Shown here piece by piece: positions 25,654 through 33,559 of a stretch of 63,262 nucleotides of DNA. This stretch comes from Caryophanales bacterium. GTDB taxonomy: Bacteria > Bacillota > Bacilli > Bacillales > Bacillaceae_J. Under the pieces are notes generated by a model that searched no databases, was not told where the DNA came from, and saw only the letters and a list, made by a program, of their open reading frames with translations. Position numbers and translations under genes: made by a program. The stretch spans positions 1 to 63,262 of the forward strand of contig DULJ01000091.1 in the NCBI GenBank assembly GCA_012840465.1, written 5' to 3'. The first letter of the stretch is position 1. Each line of letters begins with the position of its first letter.

Positions 25654-25672
25654 GAACCCGACCCCTTGTCCC
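25654..25672 (-). repeat. Short dispersed GGGACA..GGGTCGGG repeat copy, inverted
   Basis: The minus strand reads GGGACAAGGGGTCGGGTTC, the best match to the copy between thiS and thiG. Confidence 0.45.
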
Positions 25673-25688
25673 AGACTATGTTCCAAAA

Positions 25689-28600
25689 TCACCTTATGTT
25701 CAAGATTTCCCTAATCTCTTGTTCTGTTATTCTTGATGTTGCTTGGTCTCCTGGTTGGACGACAGTTTCGATGAGTTCTTTTTTGTTTTGTTGAAGCTCA
25801 TATATTTTTTCCTCAATCGTTCCCTGAGTAATTAACCTGATGACTTGCACGACATTTTTTTGACCGATGCGGTGCGCTCTTCCTGCTGCTTGCTCCTCAA
25901 CTGCCGGATTCCACCAAAGGTCATATAAGATAACCGTATCCGCACCCGTTAAGTTGAGTCCTGTATTTCCTGCTTTTAACGAAATAAGAAAAATATCAAC
26001 CTCCCCTTGATTAAACCGGTCAACCATTTGGACCCGTTCTTTAGGGACTGTTTGACCGTCTAGGTAAAAAAAGTCTAAACCAGCATTAGTTAACTGATCA
26101 CGAATAATCGAAAGCATACTCGTAAACTGGGAAAAGATCAGCAATCGTCTACCATTCTCCATGGCATTACCGACAATCTCCATTAACTGTTGCAGCTTAC
26201 CAGAATCTCCTTTATAATTTTCCAAAAACAAGGAAGGGTGGCAGCATAATTGTCGGAGTCTTGTTAAACCTGCCAAGATTTTAATTCGGCTTTTTTGAAA
26301 ACCTTCTACTTGAAGTGATTCTTTTGCTTCTTTTTGGATTTTTTCCAGATAAGCAAGGTATAGCTCTTTTTGCTGTTTCGTAAGCTCTGAATAGTTGACC
26401 GTCTCGATTTTGTCAGGTAGTTCTTTCAATACATCCTTCTTGACCCTTCGCAATAAAAACGGGCGAATCATTTTTGCTACTTTTTCCGGTTCAAGCTGGC
26501 GAAATTCCTTCTGATTAGGGAAGAAATCAGGCATAACCGTTTGGAAAATGGACCAAAGCTCATCGATCGAATTTTCTATCGGTGTACCACTTAGTGCAAA
26601 ACGTGTTTCTGCTTGAATATCCCTTACTGCTCTCGCTGTTTTCGTTGCATAATTTTTAATAGACTGTGCTTCATCTAGAATAAGCGTACTAAATTCATGC
26701 TTAGTATAAGAATCAATATCCTGCCTTAATGTTGGATAGGATGTAATCCAAACGTCCGGTAACACTTCACTTTGTAGCCTTTCCATCCTCTCCCCGGGTG
26801 TTCCAATTAACACTTCGGCCGTTAATGATGGAGCAAATTTCTGGAATTCATTTTTCCAGTTATAAACAAGTGATGCGGGTGCTACAATCAACGCTAGTTT
26901 AGCATCTTTATCCTGATCTCTTTCTGATAAAATAAAAGCAATACTTTGCAACGTCTTCCCAAGTCCCATATCGTCAGCAAGAATACCCCCAAGACGATAG
27001 TAGCTTAGCGTTTTAAGCCACTGGAAACCATAGTTCTGGTAGTCTCTTAAATTAGCTTGCAGCAAATCAGGCAACTCAAACTCTAACTCTTCGGGGTTTT
27101 TCAAACGGTTCAAGAGCCGACGAAATTGCTTTCCATACTTGGCATTGCTGCCATTTTTCTTATCCATCATTTCATCTAACTGCATCCCCCTATATAGAGG
27201 AAGCTGAATCGTGTCCTTTCCCCATTGTGATGGTTTAATCTTTAGCTCTTGAAGCATATTCTGAATGGCTTGGAATTCCTTTGATTCCAGTGAAACGAAC
27301 GCACCGCTTGGCAGACGGTAATATTTTTTCTTTTCAACAACAGACCGAAGCATATTTCTGATCTCTTCCTGTTCAATTCCTGCCATGTCGAAGTTTACCT
27401 CCAGCCAATTCCCTGAAGAATCGACATCAATATTGGTAACTGGTGCGTGCTTATCCGTCAATACAAAGGATCGAACGGCACTCGTCAAGAAAATTTCAAT
27501 TTTGTCTTCCAGTTTCGGTATAATTTCATATAAAAACTCAAATATCTCATCTTCGCCTTCTACATACAACCGTTTTCCATTGAATCGTAGAGAAGTAGAT
27601 TCGAGCACGTCCATAATTGCCTGTTCCTTCTCTGCATCCCTCATTAAAATGGGGCTGCCCTTTTCAATAGTCGCTTGTTCAAACGGATTTATCTTATTTT
27701 CACCGTAATGAAATTCCAGTGAAGCATGAACAAGATCTTCGTTTCGGTCAACATACATCCTTGCCTCCAAAGGAAACCTTGCAATCTTGCTTGAGACATT
27801 ATCTGATATCTCCAAGTGACCGATCTTTTTCATTTTCGGAACCACTTGCGAGATAAACGGTTCTATCTGATCAAGAGCGATGGGCAAGACAGGACTGTTT
27901 GAATGTTCAATTAGTTTTTTCAGTTCCTCTATAAGAAACTGCTGTTCATCAGAAATCTTATAAAAATAATTGTCTATAAAGATATATCCATATAACTCCA
28001 AGTATTTAAAAGTAAGCAAGGCAGTTAAATCTAATTGAAATTCATCCGCTTTTCCTTTATCTAATTGAATCGAAAAAGGTAATTCAGAATGATAGATTTT
28101 AATTTGATTAAACACTTCACTGCCCAATTCAATCCGAATCTCTCTCTTTTCAAACTTTTGAAGAAGCTGATCCGCTATCATCGGAGGAATAATAAGAGCC
28201 CGTTCATCTGAGGAACCATAGTTTCTATAAAAGGTAGATTGGAGTTCCTGGTATATCTCCTCATGCTTAATAGCATCCTGCAAAAGATTAATAATCTCTT
28301 GATCTTCTTGGATAAACGCTTGCTCTGTTGGATCATAGGCAAAACTTTTTGTAAAAGGATACTGTGCCTCTATTTTGATCGCTTTAAGAAAATCTTTTAT
28401 TTTTTTTACAACATAGGTTCTCTTTTGGCCAACCTTCATCTCTAATGTTAGAAATGGTTTTGATGCATAGTATGGCTTGTGTAGTTTCAGAATCCACTCT
28501 ACCATTAATTGAGCCTTCTGACTCTCTGTCATCTGTTCCTTATTTCCACGTGAATGACTAGAAATGCTTTGAATAAATTGATTTGTAAGCTGCTTCACAT

Positions 28601-29012
28601 AAGCTGCTTGTCTTTCTTGCAGTTGCCTTTCTAGCCCCAATTTCTTCCTTTGCAATTCTGCCTCCTGTTTTCGTTTCCTATCAAGGAACCTCGAGTTAGC
28701 ATTTTGATAGGAACCGGTAGAATTCCCTTTGATACTGTCTTGAATTTTTAACATCACTGCTGCAATATGTTTGCATGGCTCCCAGTATTGATGATAGGCA
28801 GGGCAGTTACACTCTGAAGAAATCCCAGCCCCATCTTCCGCAATTGTTACTTCGTAGGTTTTTGTACCTTTTACTTTAGCAGACCAGATATTTCTAACAG
28901 GATCATGAAATAAGTCTCTGACACGACCTTCTTCATAATAACTGCGACCACGTCGATAGACAGCACTTGAAAAGATATCTTTTATATCACTTTTAGTTAA
29001 TTGCTCAATCAC
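25689..29012 (-). CDS. SWIM zinc-finger SNF2-family helicase
   Basis: About 1107 residues. Near the N-terminus is a SWIM zinc finger (CNCPAYHQYWEPCKH, CxCxnCxH, ~84-98), then a long unassigned middle region, then SNF2_N with Walker A DDMGLGKT (~680), LDEAQSIKN box II (DEAQ) and SGTPIENS. Helicase_C follows with the SNF2 terminal motif GRAHRIGQ (~1048). Bacterial homologues are ATP-dependent DNA translocases, proposed to remodel RNA polymerase or nucleoid complexes. The GTG at 29012 is chosen because GGAGGG lies 6 bases upstream; an ATG at 29045 is weaker. It is monocistronic. Confidence 0.9.
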   Translation of the reverse strand: MIEQLTKSDIKDIFSSAVYRRGRSYYEEGRVRDLFHDPVRNIWSAKVKGTKTYEVTIAEDGAGISSECNCPAYHQYWEPCKHIAAVMLKIQDSIKGNSTGSYQNANSRFLDRKRKQEAELQRKKLGLERQLQERQAAYVKQLTNQFIQSISSHSRGNKEQMTESQKAQLMVEWILKLHKPYYASKPFLTLEMKVGQKRTYVVKKIKDFLKAIKIEAQYPFTKSFAYDPTEQAFIQEDQEIINLLQDAIKHEEIYQELQSTFYRNYGSSDERALIIPPMIADQLLQKFEKREIRIELGSEVFNQIKIYHSELPFSIQLDKGKADEFQLDLTALLTFKYLELYGYIFIDNYFYKISDEQQFLIEELKKLIEHSNSPVLPIALDQIEPFISQVVPKMKKIGHLEISDNVSSKIARFPLEARMYVDRNEDLVHASLEFHYGENKINPFEQATIEKGSPILMRDAEKEQAIMDVLESTSLRFNGKRLYVEGEDEIFEFLYEIIPKLEDKIEIFLTSAVRSFVLTDKHAPVTNIDVDSSGNWLEVNFDMAGIEQEEIRNMLRSVVEKKKYYRLPSGAFVSLESKEFQAIQNMLQELKIKPSQWGKDTIQLPLYRGMQLDEMMDKKNGSNAKYGKQFRRLLNRLKNPEELEFELPDLLQANLRDYQNYGFQWLKTLSYYRLGGILADDMGLGKTLQSIAFILSERDQDKDAKLALIVAPASLVYNWKNEFQKFAPSLTAEVLIGTPGERMERLQSEVLPDVWITSYPTLRQDIDSYTKHEFSTLILDEAQSIKNYATKTARAVRDIQAETRFALSGTPIENSIDELWSIFQTVMPDFFPNQKEFRQLEPEKVAKMIRPFLLRRVKKDVLKELPDKIETVNYSELTKQQKELYLAYLEKIQKEAKESLQVEGFQKSRIKILAGLTRLRQLCCHPSLFLENYKGDSGKLQQLMEIVGNAMENGRRLLIFSQFTSMLSIIRDQLTNAGLDFFYLDGQTVPKERVQMVDRFNQGEVDIFLISLKAGNTGLNLTGADTVILYDLWWNPAVEEQAAGRAHRIGQKNVVQVIRLITQGTIEEKIYELQQNKKELIETVVQPGDQATSRITEQEIREILNIR

Positions 29013-29121
29013 AAGGTTCCCTCCATTCTTCTTTAGTATCGCCATTTTTTCCGGGTTTTAGAAGTTTTATAGAATTTATTTTTGTGCCTTTTACTTGGTA
29101 ATTATACATGAAACAGGCATG

Positions 29122-29154
29122 AAAAAAAGCACCTACACTATTTAGCGCAGATGC
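29122..29154 (-). terminator. Intrinsic terminator of the ABC-importer operon
   Basis: GCATCTGCGCT/AGTGTAGGTGC (minus strand) pairs over 11 bases with some wobble and is followed by seven Ts at 29128-29122. Confidence 0.75.
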
Positions 29155-29168
29155 ATCTATCTTGATTT

Positions 29169-30194
29169 TTACATTGGAACATGCGAACCGTCGCCATGTT
29201 CCTCTACTAATCCATCTAAGTTCGGATCTTCTTTGAGGAAATCTAACTTAAACGATGATTGGGCAAAATCTTTTAATACATTCTCATTAATTTCAGTTGT
29301 ATAGGTAATGCGCGCCATTGCTTGTTTAATAATCTCTTCATCAACCTCTTGTTTTGTTAGGTCCTTGATTGATTGAATAGCGATACTTTGTGCCTGCTCT
29401 GGTTGACTGTTAATAAAATCGACTGCTTGCTGCTGTGCTTCAACAAGCGCTTTAACTACCTCTTTCTTTTCTTTAAATAAACTTCCATTTACCACAAATA
29501 CAGTGTTTGGCAGGGTTTTCCCATAGGCAATTTCATCTGTACTAACAATTATTTTTCCGCCATTTTGGGTAAGAATCGAGGCCCATGGTTCGGGAACGGC
29601 TGCTAAGTCTACTTTTCCAGTTTCGAACATTCCTTGATATTGGGCTGGATTGCCGGTAACATGTTTTAATGTTCCACCAATGCGTGATGATGTTAATTTA
29701 TCAACTCCTAGTTGCTGTAAAAAAGTTTCAAACTGAACATCATGGGTACAGCCAATTCCAGGGGTGATAAATGTTTTCCCTTCGATGTCTTCTATACTAG
29801 TTATCCCACTGTTTGCCCGCGCTACAACTGCTGTTCCACCAGATGAAGCACCGGAAACAATTTTCACATCTGCTCCGCTTGCATAATTATTCATTACCGG
29901 AGCCGGTCCAACTAGCCCTCCGTCAATATCTCCTGACTTCAACGCCATCATGAATGTGCCTCCATCTGGAAATGTTCGATATTCAATATCAAAATTCTCA
30001 CCAAGTGCTTGTTCATAATAACCTTTTTCACGAGCCACCATAGCTGGAACATGGTCAATGTTCGGGAAATAACCAATCACAATTTTTTCTTTTTTAACTT
30101 TATCACCAGCGCTCTTTGTCGTAGTGTTTATTCCGCAAGCAGTTAAGACTCCGATTGCGAATAGTAACACGAAAGCTAATTTCCACTTTTTCAT
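29169..30194 (-). CDS. NitT/TauT-family solute-binding lipoprotein
   Basis: About 341 residues. A lipoprotein signal with LLFAIGVLTACG (lipobox LTAC) is followed by a periplasmic-type ABC binding fold of the NMT1/SsuA family (VIGYFPNIDHVPAMVAREKG, GGLVGPAPVM). Ligands of this family include sulfonates, taurine, nitrate and pyrimidine precursors. The ATG at 30194 is preferred, 4 bases past the permease stop and preceded by GGATGA. It is the third gene of an ATPase-permease-binding-protein operon and is divergent from cysK, which favours a sulfur compound. Confidence 0.85.
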   Translation of the reverse strand: MKKWKLAFVLLFAIGVLTACGINTTTKSAGDKVKKEKIVIGYFPNIDHVPAMVAREKGYYEQALGENFDIEYRTFPDGGTFMMALKSGDIDGGLVGPAPVMNNYASGADVKIVSGASSGGTAVVARANSGITSIEDIEGKTFITPGIGCTHDVQFETFLQQLGVDKLTSSRIGGTLKHVTGNPAQYQGMFETGKVDLAAVPEPWASILTQNGGKIIVSTDEIAYGKTLPNTVFVVNGSLFKEKKEVVKALVEAQQQAVDFINSQPEQAQSIAIQSIKDLTKQEVDEEIIKQAMARITYTTEINENVLKDFAQSSFKLDFLKEDPNLDGLVEEHGDGSHVPM

Positions 30195-30198
30195 TATT

Positions 30199-30963
30199 TC
30201 ATCCATTCCTTTCTAAAAGTCCCCATTTTGTCATTACCCGTTTTTCAATCCGTTGAAATAAAATTAAATCAACAGTGACACCAATCATCCCAATCACAAC
30301 CATGATTCCTAGAACGACATCCATACGACCAAAGTCAGAAGCGAATTTTAACGTATACCCTAGACCAGGTCCTGTACTTAATAACTCCCCAGCCATTAAA
30401 GCACGCCATGCAAACGCCCATGCCAGCCTTACTCCGGTTACGGCATAAGGGATGGCTGCCGGAAAAGTAACACGAAAGAATAAATCCAAGCCCTTTGATC
30501 CCATCGTTTGGGCTGCTTTTATATAGAGGGGGGAGACATTTTTGATCCCTATTCTCATGTTGATTGTCATCACAATCGCAGCACCTAAAATGACGATAAA
30601 AATCACCGCTTTTTCATTTAAACCAAACCACATAATTGCTAGTGGCAACCAGACAATACTTGGGATACTTTGTAGAGCTAAAATAAAAGCCCCAAGTGTT
30701 TCATCTGCTGTTTTTGACTTTGCAAGAAAGACACCAAGCAAAACCCCAATGAAAAGGGCAAGTACAAGCCCAATACATAAGCGAGTAAAACTTGCTCTTA
30801 AATCATGTAATAATGAGCCATCTGCCAAACTTTTCTGTAAACTTAAAACTACATCTGTTGGAGCGGGCATAAGAACCTTTGGTATGTGAAACCAGCGAAC
30901 CACGAGTTCCCAAATCCCAAATAATGCAATAAAAAATACAATTCGTTTAATAGCTAACCGCAT
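30199..30963 (-). CDS. SsuC/TauC-type ABC permease
   Basis: A 254-residue permease with about six hydrophobic segments and the EAA-type loop KAAQTMGSKGLDLFFRVTFPAAIP (written from landmarks AAQTMG and FPAAIP, ~163-185). It overlaps the upstream ATPase gene by 17 bases (30947-30963). It forms the membrane channel of the importer. Confidence 0.87.
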   Translation of the reverse strand: MRLAIKRIVFFIALFGIWELVVRWFHIPKVLMPAPTDVVLSLQKSLADGSLLHDLRASFTRLCIGLVLALFIGVLLGVFLAKSKTADETLGAFILALQSIPSIVWLPLAIMWFGLNEKAVIFIVILGAAIVMTINMRIGIKNVSPLYIKAAQTMGSKGLDLFFRVTFPAAIPYAVTGVRLAWAFAWRALMAGELLSTGPGLGYTLKFASDFGRMDVVLGIMVVIGMIGVTVDLILFQRIEKRVMTKWGLLERNG

Positions 30964-31732
30964 AGCGATGCTCCTCTTCTGCTACTTTGTCAATTTCAGC
31001 CTTAAGCAGTTCCATAATCGTTTGTTCATACATCGTAAGCTGGGGAATAGGTTTGTTGCGTGGGCGTTCAATGTCTAGCCGGATATCTGCCAAAATAACA
31101 CCCGGATGAGTTCCCATCACAATAATGCGATCTGATAGTTTTAACGCTTCCTGAATACTATGGGTTACAAAAAGAATCGTCTTTTTCGTTTCCAGCCAAA
31201 TGGTTTCGAGTTCATCATGGAGACGCATTCTTGTTTGTTCATCCAATGCCCCAAATGGCTCATCCATCAATAAAACTCGGGGATTCATCGCTAATGCTCT
31301 CGCAATTGCAACTCGCTGCTGCATTCCTCCTGATAATTCATGGGGGTAATGGTTGGCATAAGCACTTAGCTGTACTAGATTTAAGTATTTTTGAACAATT
31401 TCTTTCGCTTCCTTCTTTTTGACCTCTTTTCGTAGTGGGAACATCACATTTTCCTCTACTGTCAACCAAGGGAATAAGGCAGCCGCTTGGAACACCATCC
31501 CTCGGTCTTTTCCAGGTTTCGTAATATTTTGACCATCTAAGTAAACACTTCCTTCACTTGGTTTCACTAGACCTGCGACAATGGAAAGCAAAGTTGATTT
31601 TCCACATCCAGAAGGACCTAAAAACGAAATAAATTCACCTTCATTTACACCCAAATCAATATCTTTTAACACTTGCTCAACTTTCCCATGATTTTTAAAA
31701 CCCTTTTGAATATTGGATATATGAAGAAACAT
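30947..31732 (-). CDS. SsuB/TauB-type ABC ATPase
   Basis: A 261-residue ATPase with Walker A GPSGCGKS (~39), the LSGGMQQRV signature (~135), Walker B LLMDEPFGALDE (~156) and the switch His in VTHSIQEA (~192). It is the first gene of the minus-strand operon. Its start lies 127 bp from cysK on the opposite strand, so the shared region probably holds both promoters. Confidence 0.88.
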   Translation of the reverse strand: MFLHISNIQKGFKNHGKVEQVLKDIDLGVNEGEFISFLGPSGCGKSTLLSIVAGLVKPSEGSVYLDGQNITKPGKDRGMVFQAAALFPWLTVEENVMFPLRKEVKKKEAKEIVQKYLNLVQLSAYANHYPHELSGGMQQRVAIARALAMNPRVLLMDEPFGALDEQTRMRLHDELETIWLETKKTILFVTHSIQEALKLSDRIIVMGTHPGVILADIRLDIERPRNKPIPQLTMYEQTIMELLKAEIDKVAEEEHRYAVSY

Positions 31733-31859
31733 TAGTCCACCTCAATCTAATTTATATAATTCATACTGTTTTAATCGGAATTATAGTTTATTATATTACT
31801 TAAATATGGAAAGTCAACATGTTTTTTTGAAAATAATGACAAAAGGGGTTTGGTGGAAG

Positions 31860-32780
31860 ATGAAGATTTATAACTCAATTCTCGATTTAATTGGAAAGAC
31901 ACCGATTGTGAAACTAAATAGACTACCCAATGAAAACGGTGGGAAAGTATTCATTAAACTTGAATCATTCAACCCCGGTGGAAGCGTGAAAGACCGTGCA
32001 GCCCTTCATATGATTGAACGTGCGGAAAAAGAACGGAAGCTAATTCCGGGGACAAGTACAATTATCGAGCCCACATCCGGTAACACTGGTATCGGGATTG
32101 CCATGGTAAGTGCCGTAAAAGGGTATCGGTGTATTATTACAATGCCCGACAATGCAACAGAGGAGCGCGTGAAAATCTTAAAAGCATACGGAGCAGAGAT
32201 CGTATTAACTCCAGCAAGCTTACGTATGCAAGGCGCCATTGATGAGGCTTCTAAGTTAGCAGGCACAATTCCCGGTAGCTTTATACCTATGCAATTCGAG
32301 AATCCTGCAAATCCTGACGCACATAGAGAAACAACGGCTGTAGAAATTATCGAGGCTTTTGATCGAAAGCTGGATGCCTTTGTATTAACGGCCGGAACAG
32401 GAGGGACCGTCACAGGGGTCGGTGAAGAATTAAAGAGACAGATGCCAGATTTAAAAATTTACGTCGTAGAGCCAAAAGGGTCACCTGTTCTATCAGGCGG
32501 AAAACCAGGTCCTCATAAAATCCCGGGAACTGGACCTGGATTTATTCCCAAAATATTAAACTCTGATATTTATGATGAAATTTTACGCATTGATGATGCT
32601 GATGCACAGTTTATGGCGCGCCAACTTGCAAAAGAAGAAGGAATTTTTGTCGGAGCATCTGGAGCGGCTTCAGCCCATTTCGCCGTTCAGGTAGCAAAAA
32701 ACCTTCATCCATCTGCTAAAGTTCTTTGTATCGCCCCAGATACAGGGGAGCGTTACTTATCAACTGATTTATTTGCATAG
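31860..32780 (+). CDS. cysK: Cysteine synthase (O-acetylserine sulfhydrylase)
   Basis: A 306-residue PLP enzyme of standard CysK size. It has the N-terminal GKTPIVKLNRL, the PLP lysine in GGSVKDRAA (Lys44), the substrate-binding PTSGNTGIGIA loop (~66), GTGGTVTG phosphate cup (~176) and GASGAASAH (~262). It makes cysteine from O-acetylserine and sulfide. The ATG at 31860 fits homologues; the open frame upstream is not expected to be translated. It is divergent from a sulfonate-type importer, consistent with a sulfur-acquisition role. Confidence 0.9.
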   Translation: MKIYNSILDLIGKTPIVKLNRLPNENGGKVFIKLESFNPGGSVKDRAALHMIERAEKERKLIPGTSTIIEPTSGNTGIGIAMVSAVKGYRCIITMPDNATEERVKILKAYGAEIVLTPASLRMQGAIDEASKLAGTIPGSFIPMQFENPANPDAHRETTAVEIIEAFDRKLDAFVLTAGTGGTVTGVGEELKRQMPDLKIYVVEPKGSPVLSGGKPGPHKIPGTGPGFIPKILNSDIYDEILRIDDADAQFMARQLAKEEGIFVGASGAASAHFAVQVAKNLHPSAKVLCIAPDTGERYLSTDLFA

Positions 32781-32835
32781 GAACATGGGGGCGGGTTCTC
32801 ATGTTCCTAACGGAACAGAGAACCCGCCCCTTTTT
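32780..32835. terminator. Terminator with mutually exclusive hairpins after cysK
   Basis: A perfect 13-bp stem, 32788-32800 (GGGGCGGGTTCTC) with 32818-32830, is followed by TTTTT. A competing hairpin, GGAACATG (32780-32787) with CATGTTCC (32800-32807), overlaps the left arm and the loop. The stop codon of the convergent FG-GAP gene (32807-32809) lies in the loop, so its last codons are part of the terminator. Confidence 0.75.
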
Positions 32836-33559
32836 GAATAAGACGGGAAAACCCCCAACCATTCCACTCCCAGATAGTTACTTCTTGCTTATAAGGTTCA
32901 GTATAACTCCCCTCTATAGTAATTAGCTCATTTTTACCATCACTGTTTATGTCAATACTGGTCGCACAGTAATTTGGATGATCAAGGTTAGAAGATTGCC
33001 AGACAGGTTTAATATCACCTTGTTCCAATTTAAAGATAAAAAAGTGATTTTTAACTTCAGTAATCTCTTCCTCTATCCAAAAGGGCTTTTGGGAACCAAA
33101 ACTCCCTTCTTTCCATACTAAAAGGTTAAGCTCTGAAGTACCATCATTGTTGGTATCTTCTAGAAAGAAATCATCAACCCACCAGTTATTCGGTGACTGC
33201 CAGATTATGTGGGAGTCAGCTTTCACGGTTATTATTCCATCTCTTAAGGCAAATTCATCTGTGACTCCATTTCCATCCAAGTCGAAATACTCGGTTTTCA
33301 CCAGTCGATATGGCGGTAGGGACTCTTGATCGGAAATCATCTCCAACGCGAAGCCCCTTTTCCATAATAGCTTGATATCTTCACTACTTTTAAAACAATT
33401 TGACTCCTTTTTTACTGGCAACTTCATACGTTTTTCTTTAAAAGATGTAATATTTTGCTCAGCACCAATAACCTTTCCAATTTGTTGAGTAATAAAACTA
33501 AAACCAAATAGCAAGCCCATCATCAACAATGCACAAAATATCAATAAGGATGATCTCAT
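32807..33559 (-). CDS. Membrane-anchored FG-GAP/calcium-loop protein
   Basis: A 250-residue extracytoplasmic protein with one N-terminal transmembrane anchor (LLIFCALLMMGLLFGFSF, ~4-22). It has three acidic calcium-loop segments of the VCBS/FG-GAP type: FDLDGNGVTDEF (~93), DTNNDGTSEL (~135) and DINSDGKNEL (~204). Such repeats form beta-propeller blades. It overlaps the DUF3160 gene by 4 bases (ATGA), so the two are coupled. It probably sits on the outer face of the membrane as a partner of the DUF3160 lipoprotein. Function is unknown. Confidence 0.7.
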   Translation of the reverse strand: MRSSLLIFCALLMMGLLFGFSFITQQIGKVIGAEQNITSFKEKRMKLPVKKESNCFKSSEDIKLLWKRGFALEMISDQESLPPYRLVKTEYFDLDGNGVTDEFALRDGIITVKADSHIIWQSPNNWWVDDFFLEDTNNDGTSELNLLVWKEGSFGSQKPFWIEEEITEVKNHFFIFKLEQGDIKPVWQSSNLDHPNYCATSIDINSDGKNELITIEGSYTEPYKQEVTIWEWNGWGFSRLIQKGAGSLFR

